28,480 bases of DNA. Origin: UBA2882 sp051877575 (GTDB lineage: Bacteria > Bacillota > Clostridia > Lachnospirales > Lachnospiraceae). Positions 6,734 to 14,700 of the stretch are shown one piece after another. The stretch's first letter is position 1. Each line of letters starts with the position of its first letter. The stretch spans positions 1 to 28,480 of the forward strand of contig JBJEJA010000048.1 in the NCBI GenBank assembly GCA_051877575.1. The letters run 5' to 3'. Both the position numbers and the translations under genes were made by a program. The notes under the pieces are model-generated. The model did not search any database, was not told where the DNA came from, and saw only the letters and a program-made list of their open reading frames with translations.

Positions 6734-7708
6734 ATGATTGAAGTCAGTCATCTGACCAAGAAGTACGGAAATCATATTGCTGTGGATGATCTGAGTTTTC
6801 AGGTCGAGAAGGGACAGGTCTACGGGCTTTTGGGAAAAAACGGAGCGGGAAAGTCCACGACCATGAATATTCTGACCGGCTTTTTGGGCGCTACGGAGGG
6901 AAAAGTGACCATTGATGGTCATGATATCTATGAAGAGGCGGAAGAAGCCAAAAAGTGTATCGGTTATCTTCCGGAAATACCACCTTTATACGATTCCATG
7001 ACGGTATCGGAATATCTGTATTTTGCGGCAGAATTAAAGAAAATTCCGAAGCAGGAAAGGCAGAAACAGGTGGAGGAAGTGATGGATCTGACCGGAGTTA
7101 CCGAATATGGCTCACGGCTGATTGCAAATCTTTCCAAAGGATATAAGCAGAGGGTTGGGCTTGCACAGGCAGTTTTGGGGTATCCGCCCATTTTGATCCT
7201 GGATGAGCCTACGGTAGGACTGGATCCGAAGCAAATGATTGAAATCAGGGAACTGATCCGAAATCTTTCAAAAAATCATACAATTATTTTGAGCTCCCAT
7301 ATTCTGACGGAAGTCAGTGCGGTCTGCGATTATATTTTGATCATTGCAGACGGCAGGCTGGTGGCAAGCGATAAAACCGAAAATCTGGAGAAAATGCCGG
7401 ACCACGGAGAGGGCAGGCTGGAGCTTTCCGTAAAAGGAGAAAGAGAAGAAATCGAAGATGCGTTGAAGGATATAGACGGTGTGATTTCCGTGAATGTTCA
7501 AACTGACGCAGACGGACCGTTGTGTAATGTGTGCCTGAATATTGAGCAGGGAAACAGTACAGGACCGGATATCAGGGAGTCTGTATTCTACCGGTTGAGT
7601 GATCGGAGACTGCCCATTTATTCTATGTCTCTGGCAAAGAGTAGTCTGGAAGATGTGTTCCTGGCATTGACAGAGGAAGGAGGTAAGCACGATGACGGCG
7701 ATTTATAA
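6734..7708 (+). CDS. ABC-2 type transporter ATP-binding protein (GldA-like)
   Basis: A 324-aa ATPase subunit. Walker A GKNGAGKST is at residues 34-42, the signature NLSKGYKQRVGLAQ is near 133-146, Walker B ILILDEPTVGLDP is near 154-166, and a SSHILTE switch region carries the conserved His. After the nucleotide-binding domain there is a C-terminal extension of about 100 residues, as in GldA/CcmA/BcrA-type ATPases. It pairs with the fused permease that overlaps its 3' end by 17 nt. The ATG at 6734 has AAGGAGG about 10 nt upstream. The transported substrate is unknown. In Bacteroidetes, GldA works with GldF and GldG in gliding or secretion, but Firmicute homologues have no demonstrated gliding role. 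Confidence 0.93.
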   Translation: MIEVSHLTKKYGNHIAVDDLSFQVEKGQVYGLLGKNGAGKSTTMNILTGFLGATEGKVTIDGHDIYEEAEEAKKCIGYLPEIPPLYDSMTVSEYLYFAAELKKIPKQERQKQVEEVMDLTGVTEYGSRLIANLSKGYKQRVGLAQAVLGYPPILILDEPTVGLDPKQMIEIRELIRNLSKNHTIILSSHILTEVSAVCDYILIIADGRLVASDKTENLEKMPDHGEGRLELSVKGEREEIEDALKDIDGVISVNVQTDADGPLCNVCLNIEQGNSTGPDIRESVFYRLSDRRLPIYSMSLAKSSLEDVFLALTEEGGKHDDGDL

Positions 7709-9803
7709 AAGAGAGTTGAAAAATTATTTCCATACGGTAATAGGCTGGCTGTTTATGGCAGCAATCCTGTTTTTTATCAGTTTATATTTTGTCGCATACA
7801 ATTTATTTTCCGGAGATGCTTATTTCTCGGATGCAATCGGCTCCGCAGCATTTATTTTACTGCTGGCAGTGCCGATTCTGACCATGAGAGTTCTGGCTGA
7901 AGAACGCAAACAGAGGACCGATCAGTTGATCCTGACAGCACCTGTCGGTGTGGGTGAGATTGTTTGCGGTAAATTTTTGGCCATGGCAACGCTTTTGACA
8001 ATTCCGATGATAATTTCCGCTTTTTATCCGGTTATTATGAGCAGGTTCGGGGAAATTGATTATGCACAGGCGTATGTCGCCATTCTGGGGTTTTTCCTGT
8101 ATGGTTTATGCTGTATAGCGGTAGGTATGCTGATTTCGTCGATGACGGAAAATCAGGTTATTGCTGCGGTGCTTACTTTCGGGGTTCTGTTTCTGACCTA
8201 TATTATGAGCGGAATATGCTCTCTGATATCCACGGACGGAAATATTATCACATCCGTGCTGTCGGCAGGAGATTTTTATGACAGGTTTGTCGATTTTCTC
8301 CGGGGAACACTTTCTGTCAGCGGGATTGTTTATTTTATATCGATTACGATACTTATGCTGTTTTTGACCTGTCAGTCCATACAGAAGAGAAGATGGAGCA
8401 TTTCCAGTAAGGCAATGAAAAAAGGTGTATTCAGTTCGACGCTGATTATTCTGGCAATTGCCATTACGGTTGTGATCAATCTGGTGGCGGAACATCTTCC
8501 CGAAGAAATTAAATCGATGGATATTACGGGAAGTAAACTGTATTCCATTACGGAAGAAACGGAAGAGATGCTGGACGCATTGACGGAGGATGTTACGGTT
8601 TATGTATTGGCATCGGAGTCGGGAACGGACGAAACGATCAGGCAAATGCTGATAAGATACGAAAACCGGTCTTCGCATGTGGAAGTTGTTTATAAAGATC
8701 CGGTCAAGTATCCGCAGTTTGCAGCCGAATATACATCGGGAAGCATCTCAAGAGGCAGCTTGATTGTGGTAAGCGACAAGCGCAGCAGGGTTATTGATTA
8801 TCAGAATATGTATGAAAGTGAATTCGACTATTCGACTTATTCTTCTTCGATAACGGCATATGACGGAGAAGGACAGCTTACCAGTGCGATTCAGTATGTA
8901 TTGAGTGACGATATGCCCAAGATTTATGTCATATCGGGGCATGATGAGCTCTCTCTGGGATCATCTTTTACCGAGATGTGTGAAAAGGCCAATGTGGAGC
9001 TGGAAACGATCAATCTGCTGAATTATGATGCCGTTCCGGAGGATGCACAGGCAGTGATGCTGTTAGCGCCCATGAGCGATTATTCTGCAGATGATGCGGA
9101 TAAGATCAAGGATTATATGGCGACAGGAGGAAAGGCTTTGGTTCTGACCGCATATACGGGAAAGGAAATGCCCAATTTTGCTTCTGTTCTGGAAGATTAT
9201 GGAGTTTCCGTTTCCGACAATATGATCTGTGAAAACAGCACGAGTAATTATTCCCAAAGTCCGCTGTATCTGATACCGAATATTGAAAGCAGCAGCGTGA
9301 CATCGAATATTGACAGCAATCGTCTGGTATTTATGCCTTATTCCGTAGTATTGAATCTGGATGAAGAAAATGAAAATCTGAGCATTACAAAATATCTGAC
9401 GACTTCTGATGCGGCTGTGGCAAAAGCCGATATTAATCAATCAACGACAACCGCTTACGAGGAAGGCGATATACGCGGGCCGTTCTGTCTGGGTGCACAG
9501 ATTGATAAGAATGTGGATGGAGTCGAATCACAGATGATCATATTTGCCTCGGACATGATATTCACGGATCAGGTAGATGAGGCCGTATCGGGAACAAACA
9601 GCATGCTGTTCAGCAATGTTTTGGGTGAAATAATAGATACGGATTCTCTCCAGGTTACAATACCGGCCAAGAGTTATCACATATCTTCCATTACCGTAAC
9701 ACAGACCGATTTTATCTGTATCAGCCTGATCACGGTCATTTTGCTGCCGATCGGTATGCTGGTTGCGGGTATCATCATCTGGGTTAAGAGACGAAGAAGA
9801 TAG
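7692..9803 (+). CDS. Fused ABC-2 permease and GldG-like auxiliary protein
   Basis: A 703-aa protein joining two functions that are separate in the classical system. Residues about 1-235 are an ABC-2 permease (GldF-like) with about six membrane segments and the motif MRVLAEERKQRTDQLILTAPV typical of the family. After a further membrane segment (about 245-267) comes an extracytoplasmic GldG/ABC_transp_aux-like domain (about 270-660) with the characteristic TGSKLYSITEETEEML start and PKIYVISGHDE segment. A final membrane helix (about 675-697) ends in KRRRR. It starts inside the ATPase gene with GGAGG upstream, so translation is coupled. It is followed 11 nt later by a DUF4340 protein, completing a known gene set. 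Confidence 0.88.
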   Translation: MTAIYKRELKNYFHTVIGWLFMAAILFFISLYFVAYNLFSGDAYFSDAIGSAAFILLLAVPILTMRVLAEERKQRTDQLILTAPVGVGEIVCGKFLAMATLLTIPMIISAFYPVIMSRFGEIDYAQAYVAILGFFLYGLCCIAVGMLISSMTENQVIAAVLTFGVLFLTYIMSGICSLISTDGNIITSVLSAGDFYDRFVDFLRGTLSVSGIVYFISITILMLFLTCQSIQKRRWSISSKAMKKGVFSSTLIILAIAITVVINLVAEHLPEEIKSMDITGSKLYSITEETEEMLDALTEDVTVYVLASESGTDETIRQMLIRYENRSSHVEVVYKDPVKYPQFAAEYTSGSISRGSLIVVSDKRSRVIDYQNMYESEFDYSTYSSSITAYDGEGQLTSAIQYVLSDDMPKIYVISGHDELSLGSSFTEMCEKANVELETINLLNYDAVPEDAQAVMLLAPMSDYSADDADKIKDYMATGGKALVLTAYTGKEMPNFASVLEDYGVSVSDNMICENSTSNYSQSPLYLIPNIESSSVTSNIDSNRLVFMPYSVVLNLDEENENLSITKYLTTSDAAVAKADINQSTTTAYEEGDIRGPFCLGAQIDKNVDGVESQMIIFASDMIFTDQVDEAVSGTNSMLFSNVLGEIIDTDSLQVTIPAKSYHISSITVTQTDFICISLITVILLPIGMLVAGIIIWVKRRRR

Positions 9804-9814
9804 GAGGCAGTCAT

Positions 9815-10399
9815 ATGAAAAAGCAGAAGAGGCAAGTAGTAGTTTTAATCATTCTTTTGGCAGTCTGCATATTGGGATATGTGTTGTTAAACCGCTATCA
9901 GGATAAAAAGCAGGAAGAGGAAGCAGCAGAATATGAGGCGGAAATAGTTTTTGAAACAGATGCCGATAAAATCACGAAATTCTCCTATGTAGTGAATGGC
10001 GTTACTTACCACTATGTAAAGTCTGATGAAGAATGGAAGTGTGAAGAAGAGCCGGATCTGGATCTGGACGAGAATCAGATTTCATCCCTGCTGTCAAATC
10101 TGACCGGTATATCCTGTGATGAGGTTTTGTCAGATGTGGAAGATTATAACACATACGGCTTTGATGCTCCGTCCAATGAGATTGATTTCCAAACGGAGGA
10201 CGGCGAAGAATATAGTATCAAAATCGGAGATTATAACGGTACGGCATACTGTTATTATTATATGACAAGTCTGTCGGATGATATTTATGTGGGTAATGCT
10301 TACGTATGTTCCGCTTTTACCGAAACGCCGGATTATTATGAAGTAGTAGAAAGTGAATCTGAGCTTTCCGAAGAGGATGCTGAGTCCGGAACAAATTAA
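9815..10399 (+). CDS. DUF4340 membrane-anchored protein of the ABC system
   Basis: A 194-aa protein with an N-terminal signal anchor (about 7-26, VVVLIILLAVCILGYVLLN). An extracytoplasmic domain follows with ITKFSYVVNGVTYHYVKSDEEWK and LSSLLSNLTGI-like segments, and FDAPSNEIDFQTEDGEEYSIKIGD, characteristic of DUF4340. This domain commonly follows GldG-type proteins; its role is unknown. It is shorter than many DUF4340 proteins, which often have two or more copies of the fold. GGAGGC overlaps the preceding stop region, giving tight coupling. The tail is acidic. The next element is a tRNA promoter 10 nt downstream, with no obvious terminator in between. Confidence 0.85.
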   Translation: MKKQKRQVVVLIILLAVCILGYVLLNRYQDKKQEEEAAEYEAEIVFETDADKITKFSYVVNGVTYHYVKSDEEWKCEEEPDLDLDENQISSLLSNLTGISCDEVLSDVEDYNTYGFDAPSNEIDFQTEDGEEYSIKIGDYNGTAYCYYYMTSLSDDIYVGNAYVCSAFTETPDYYEVVESESELSEEDAESGTN

Positions 10400-10408
10400 A
10401 TTTTTGTA

Positions 10409-10437
10409 TTGACAGTACCTTTGAAACATAATATAAT
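10409..10437 (+). promoter_or_regulatory. Consensus sigma-A promoter of tRNA-Arg
   Basis: A perfect TTGACA (10409-10414), 17-bp spacer and perfect TATAAT (10432-10437), 35 nt before the tRNA. A full consensus match fits a strong stable-RNA promoter. Confidence 0.92.
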
Positions 10438-10441
10438 AATT

Positions 10442-10468
10442 CTTGCTGTGAGGGAAACCCACAGCAAG
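10442..10468 (+). other. Hairpin in the tRNA-Arg 5' leader
   Basis: CTTGCTGTG (10442-10450) pairs with CACAGCAAG (10460-10468), with possible extra G-C pairs in the loop AGGGAAACC. There is no T-run, so it is not a terminator for the ABC operon by itself. It lies between the -10 and the tRNA and ends 4 nt before the mature 5' end, so it may guide RNase P processing or protect the precursor. Confidence 0.6.
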
Positions 10469-10472
10469 ATAT

Positions 10473-10546
10473 GTGCGTTTAGCTCAGCTGGATAGAGCGT
10501 TTGGCTACGGACCAAAAGGTCGGGGGTTCGAATCCTCTAACGCACG
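10473..10546 (+). tRNA. tRNA-Arg (anticodon ACG)
   Basis: Acceptor strands GTGCGTT and AACGCAC pair over 7 bp with discriminator G. The D arm is GCTC...GAGC. The anticodon arm TTTGG-CTACGGA-CCAAA gives ACG, whose A34 is normally converted to inosine to read CGN. The T loop is TTCGAAT. No CCA is encoded. Isolated single-tRNA unit with its own promoter and terminator. Confidence 0.96.
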
Positions 10547-10580
10547 CTATAATGGCCTTGTAAAAGCAAGGGAAATGAAA

Positions 10581-10617
10581 AACACTCTGAATAATCAGGG
10601 TGTTTTTTATTTTTTTA
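10581..10617 (+). terminator. Rho-independent terminator of tRNA-Arg
   Basis: AACACTCTG (10581-10589) pairs with CAGGGTGTT (one G-U pair) around AATAAT, followed by two long T-runs to 10617. Confidence 0.92.
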
Positions 10618-10625
10618 TCCAAATA

Positions 10626-10669
10626 TACGCAAAAGTATGCAAGTTTGATGCAAAAGAATGGTTTACTAT
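10626..10669 (+). promoter_or_regulatory. Promoter B with ATGCAA-type 11-bp phased boxes
   Basis: Three boxes at exact 11-bp steps: TACGCAAAAGT (10626), ATGCAAGTTTG (10637) and ATGCAAAAGAA (10648). The candidate -10 TACTAT (10664-10669) starts 27 nt after the middle box, the same as in promoter A. The 17 bases from 10637 differ from those at 256 at only two positions. It precedes the six-gene operon that encodes its own OmpR-family response regulator, so autoregulation is likely. Confidence 0.65.
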
Positions 10670-10721
10670 TGTCAGAGGAATAAAAAAACCATGCCAATAG
10701 GGGTCAAAGGAGAAAAAAGCG

Positions 10722-11639
10722 ATGAAAATACGCGAGAAATTATTTTATGTTTTTTTAGCAGTATTATGTGGTGGAATGTTTCTGATCAGGACAGTTTTTG
10801 TATATGGGGCAACGGACGAGGAGATTGAGCCTTATTTGGAGGAAGGTAGTTCAGATTTTCGGCCGAGAGCGTCACTGGATATCACAACGGTTCCTTATGT
10901 GGGGGAATGGGAAAGTGAGGAAGCAAAAGAGGCATGGGTAAAGTCTTTCGGATCAGGCTGGAACAGTGCGGCACAGAAGACAGAGGTGTGTTGGGAACCG
11001 TCGGAAAACACCTTATCCAATTTTTTGCAGGCACTTACCATCAACAAACAGCCGGTGGCAAGGCTGAGCTATGATGATCTGAAAGAACTGTATCCTATGA
11101 ACAATGCTTTTTTTGACAAGAGAGCCAGCATGAAGGCAAGAGTAAGGTATGGAAAAACTCCGGATTTTTTTTGCTTTGATTTTATCTGGGGGTATGATCA
11201 GAATTTGTTATCTGTAGTCTACAGTGATATTAATGAGGAGGGGAATTTTACAAAAATTAAGTTTGACGCCAATCCGAAGGCGCGGAGCAGTCAGTGGTAC
11301 GGCGGTTTTTATAGGCGGTATGGGATGGCTGAATTGTATTCCTATTATAATTTCGGGGACGATGGGCTGACCCGATATATTTTGGGAAATGAATGTTACT
11401 CTGCAGAGAAGTTTATGAATCTGAACAACATTGCGTTCAATGCAGAAAAGGAAGCGGCAAAGTACGGGGAGAATTATCTGGAGTACGGGGAATGCACATC
11501 GGATTACGGAAAACTGGATATTTTTTATGTTCGTAATGCCGATGAGGACAGTTCCTGCGTGATGATCTGCTTTGCGGAGAGTAACCGTTATGATTATATT
11601 GTCGTTTCGGATTATACGGTTGAAATCAAATTAAAATAA
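10722..11639 (+). CDS. Secreted protein of unknown function, first gene of the two-component operon
   Basis: A 305-aa protein. A signal peptide (residues 1 to about 30, hydrophobic core LFYVFLAVLCGGMFLIRTVFVYGA) is followed by a mature region rich in aromatic and acidic residues. No catalytic motif, repeat or known domain is recognised. The mature part contains few cysteines and no C-terminal sorting signal or transmembrane helix, so it is predicted to be released or wall-associated. AAAGGAG lies upstream of the ATG at 10722. It is the first gene after promoter B, and the next gene starts 52 nt after its stop. Position suggests an envelope or sensing role linked to the kinase downstream. That is inference from context only. 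Confidence 0.75.
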   Translation: MKIREKLFYVFLAVLCGGMFLIRTVFVYGATDEEIEPYLEEGSSDFRPRASLDITTVPYVGEWESEEAKEAWVKSFGSGWNSAAQKTEVCWEPSENTLSNFLQALTINKQPVARLSYDDLKELYPMNNAFFDKRASMKARVRYGKTPDFFCFDFIWGYDQNLLSVVYSDINEEGNFTKIKFDANPKARSSQWYGGFYRRYGMAELYSYYNFGDDGLTRYILGNECYSAEKFMNLNNIAFNAEKEAAKYGENYLEYGECTSDYGKLDIFYVRNADEDSSCVMICFAESNRYDYIVVSDYTVEIKLK

Positions 11640-11691
11640 ACAGTAGTGAGGAAAGAAGCAAGATATCGGAAAAGGAGTTTGATACATAGTG

Positions 11692-14600
11692 ATGAAAAAG
11701 GAAGGAACGGGGAGAGGGCTGAAAAGCATCGTATTTGTAGCGGTAATTGCCGCTGTTCTGGCAGGAATTGCCGTTATTGTGGCAGGAATTGCAGTCATTG
11801 CCGGTATAGAGCAGGCAATTGTTTCCGGGGATGAAATTGTATCCGGAAATGATGAGGAAGAAGCGGGAAAGACGGAAGAAGAATTGCTGGTTGAGGCATT
11901 GGATCGGGAAATGGAGCAGATTGTCTTTGAACAGACCGTTTCTTTCCAAGATGAGGTTTTGGAGAGAGCAGTCAGAGATCAGCTTGGACAGGAGGGCCCG
12001 TTATCCAAGAACCAGATTGCAAATATGCGCGAACTGAGAATCGTTGTGGATGGTGTGGAAGAAGGTTTGCAACTCAGCAAAGCGGATCTTGCAATGTTTT
12101 CCGGGCTGGAGTGCCTTTGTATCGAGGTTGATTACAGTGCAGACAGCACAGTGCGATGTCTGGGCTTCTCAAAGGATGGAATTTCCGGGTATGACAATCT
12201 GAAATTGCTCCCGAATCTCCGTGAATTGATCGTATATGATGCACGCCTCAGGGATATTGGGGTTTTGAAAGAGATGAAGGGACTGAAAAGGCTGGAACTG
12301 AGGTGTACCGCCAATGATATCAGTCCGTTAAAGGAGATGAAGGATCTGGTGTGGGTGGAATTGGAAGGTATGTATATTCCGGATATTTCGCCTCTGCTTT
12401 GTCTGGATAAGATGAAATATCTGAGTTTAAATTACAGCAAATTCGAACATGAGGAAATACTGGAAAATCTGTCTCAATTGGAACTTTTGCGTCTGGAGGG
12501 ATGCGATCTGGAAAGCATTTCTTTTGTAGGCAGTATGACAAACTTAAGAAGACTGGAACTTGCATCCAATCAACTGGAGTGTATTGATGCAGTTTATGAA
12601 CTGCCAAATCTGAATATTCTGAATGTTAAAAACAATCCCTTGAAAAGTGTTTATCCCGAGCAGATGAATGACCTGACGGTATTGTGGTGTGATGAGGAAG
12701 ATGTTTGCGGTGTTGATTCCATAGAGAATGTGCCCATTTTGGAAATCAGGGAAGAAGAAGCAAGTTTGTTATATCGTTTTCAGCATGTATCCGATGCACT
12801 TGGAGTATTTGATCCCGCAGAGGAATGGGGAGAGGGACACAGAGCAGAGGCGGTAAGCGAATACCTGGGTGATTTTGATGGGGATGGTATAGAGGATTTG
12901 TGCCTTATTGTGACAGATCAACGGGAACTGACAAATGAAGACGGAAGGTCATGGGACGAAATCAACGGAAGGTGGCTGTATGTATATCCCGGTAACGGGA
13001 CATCTTATGACCGTCCCTTAAAGCCTTTGGAACTGAAATATGATTCCGGTGAGTTATCATTTGAGAATTATCACTACGGAGCACCCTTGATGGGGGACGG
13101 AAAGATTCTCTTGCAGGAAAATGCGGGAGATACTAGAATAACATATGAATACTGTTATCAAAATGATGAATGGGTATGTATCAGACAGGATGAATTGGTC
13201 GGATATGGTAATTACTTTTACGGAAATTATGATTATTATGTGAGGGATTATGAGAACAATACGGCTGAGCAGTATGCGGTTTTGTTCGAAGCACCGGGGT
13301 TTACAACAGTAAAACTGGCAGAAAACGATGAGAATGCCGATGCGCAGATCTTGGCGGGTGTATCGGTTGCAAAGGATGACAATCCTGTTCAATATAATGC
13401 ATACTGGGCGATGGATCAGGTGCTGGAAGAAAATTTCCACGGTCTGGAGGCAGAAAAGGTCTATCATGAGAAAAATGATTATTCCGGGAATCTGGAGAGA
13501 CTGGACGGGATCGTGCATCCGGAATACGATTATCTGGTATGCGTAGGAAATGCCGAATACCGGATTGCTTTCGACTCGTATGATGCCTGTACCGATATTT
13601 GTAAAATTGCCGTTTATAAGACTTACGGCGGAGAAGAAGGTTTGGGGAGTAAGACGATATATGAATATGACTTGGGGAAAGCCCGGCATGACGGAGAAAA
13701 TACGAAGCTGATTCAGGACTTTTCCGATGCTTCCGATATCATGGAATATGAATGTGTGCAAAGAGCCCTGGAGGTTTATGATCCCACAGACAGAGGAAAA
13801 AAAGGAACTGTTACGGAAGTGCATGTGGGAAGAAAGGAAGAAGATGGAAGCCGGCTGTTCTGCCTTGTGGTAGAAAACCCGGATGCGTGGGATGATTCCG
13901 CTCCGTGTCAGAGAATGTTGTATGCTTATACCATTGAGGAAACGGAATTTGTCAGTGTTGCTAAGCCCATTGAACTGAAATGGGACAGAGAAGCGGATAT
14001 CAGGGAAGAGGTATTCATCGAGGGGCAGACGGTATATCTGGAATATCAGACCAGAGATGAGACGGGAGATGATTATCGTACCCGATGTTTTCGTTACCGG
14101 TCCGGGCAGTGGGTATCTGATTATTTGCAGGAACACAGTTATTATACGGGATATGCGGGTTATGGATTGTTTTTATCAAGTGATTATTTATGGAACAGGG
14201 ATGCACTGGAGATATCGTTGGATTTTAACGGGGGAGAGAAGAGGAACCGCCTGTGGGGAGAAGAAACGGGAGTACAGTTTGTCTATGATACGAAGAGTGA
14301 CTATGTCGGAGCAGATGCGCCTATTGTAAATAATATCTATCCGGATATACCGGACTTCCGACGCATGTATGCAACTTATGAGACAGTCAGAGAACAGGAA
14401 GTATGTGCACAGGAGGCCCTGGATATTGTGGCGGAACGATTGTTTGACGGAGAAGCGGAAAAATGTGCATATCAACGGAATGCTTTTTGCAGTTGGGAGA
14501 AATTAACGGGAATTGCCATGCCGGATTATTATTATACAAGAAAAGGAGAGACCGGCGAATCCATACTGAAATATTGTAAGGAGAGCAAAGACGGATACAT

Positions 14601-14700
14601 ATTTGCATATGTCAGGAACAGCCGGACCGACTACTATGAGTACAATATAAAAGAGGAAAGCGTATATCGCCTGAGAGAGGAAAATACGAATGCGAAATAA
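11692..14700 (+). CDS. Large membrane-anchored leucine-rich-repeat protein
   Basis: A 1002-aa protein. An N-terminal signal anchor is at about residues 12-42, an unusually long Ala/Ile/Val/Gly-rich helix with internally repeated AGIAVI units. An acidic linker follows. About six to eight internalin-like leucine-rich repeats lie at about 130-320, for example LPNLRELIVYDARLRDI, MTNLRRLELASNQLECI and LPNLNILNVKNNPLKSV. The remainder (about 340-1000) holds long Tyr/Asp-rich modules, including a calcium-loop-like DFDGDGIEDLCLIV near 395, and two regions that look alike (VSDALGVFDPAEEWGEGH... and VQRALEVYDPTDRGKKGT...), suggesting an internal duplication. Leucine-rich repeats outside the cell normally bind protein ligands. 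ATG 11692 is preceded by an in-frame GTG at 11689; AAGGAG lies 15 nt upstream. Its last 11 nt overlap the next gene. Confidence 0.85.
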   Translation: MKKEGTGRGLKSIVFVAVIAAVLAGIAVIVAGIAVIAGIEQAIVSGDEIVSGNDEEEAGKTEEELLVEALDREMEQIVFEQTVSFQDEVLERAVRDQLGQEGPLSKNQIANMRELRIVVDGVEEGLQLSKADLAMFSGLECLCIEVDYSADSTVRCLGFSKDGISGYDNLKLLPNLRELIVYDARLRDIGVLKEMKGLKRLELRCTANDISPLKEMKDLVWVELEGMYIPDISPLLCLDKMKYLSLNYSKFEHEEILENLSQLELLRLEGCDLESISFVGSMTNLRRLELASNQLECIDAVYELPNLNILNVKNNPLKSVYPEQMNDLTVLWCDEEDVCGVDSIENVPILEIREEEASLLYRFQHVSDALGVFDPAEEWGEGHRAEAVSEYLGDFDGDGIEDLCLIVTDQRELTNEDGRSWDEINGRWLYVYPGNGTSYDRPLKPLELKYDSGELSFENYHYGAPLMGDGKILLQENAGDTRITYEYCYQNDEWVCIRQDELVGYGNYFYGNYDYYVRDYENNTAEQYAVLFEAPGFTTVKLAENDENADAQILAGVSVAKDDNPVQYNAYWAMDQVLEENFHGLEAEKVYHEKNDYSGNLERLDGIVHPEYDYLVCVGNAEYRIAFDSYDACTDICKIAVYKTYGGEEGLGSKTIYEYDLGKARHDGENTKLIQDFSDASDIMEYECVQRALEVYDPTDRGKKGTVTEVHVGRKEEDGSRLFCLVVENPDAWDDSAPCQRMLYAYTIEETEFVSVAKPIELKWDREADIREEVFIEGQTVYLEYQTRDETGDDYRTRCFRYRSGQWVSDYLQEHSYYTGYAGYGLFLSSDYLWNRDALEISLDFNGGEKRNRLWGEETGVQFVYDTKSDYVGADAPIVNNIYPDIPDFRRMYATYETVREQEVCAQEALDIVAERLFDGEAEKCAYQRNAFCSWEKLTGIAMPDYYYTRKGETGESILKYCKESKDGYIFAYVRNSRTDYYEYNIKEESVYRLREENTNAK

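Noticed and set aside
10473..10700. Open frame of 75 codons over the tRNA-Arg
   Set aside because: Its first third is the tRNA gene itself and it runs through the terminator. The reading MRLAQLDRAFGYG is a classic false protein from translating a tRNA.
13057..14136. Long minus-strand open frame (359 codons) inside the LRR gene
   Set aside because: It is antisense to a well-supported gene, has Cys/Ile/His-rich low-plausibility composition and no ribosome binding site.
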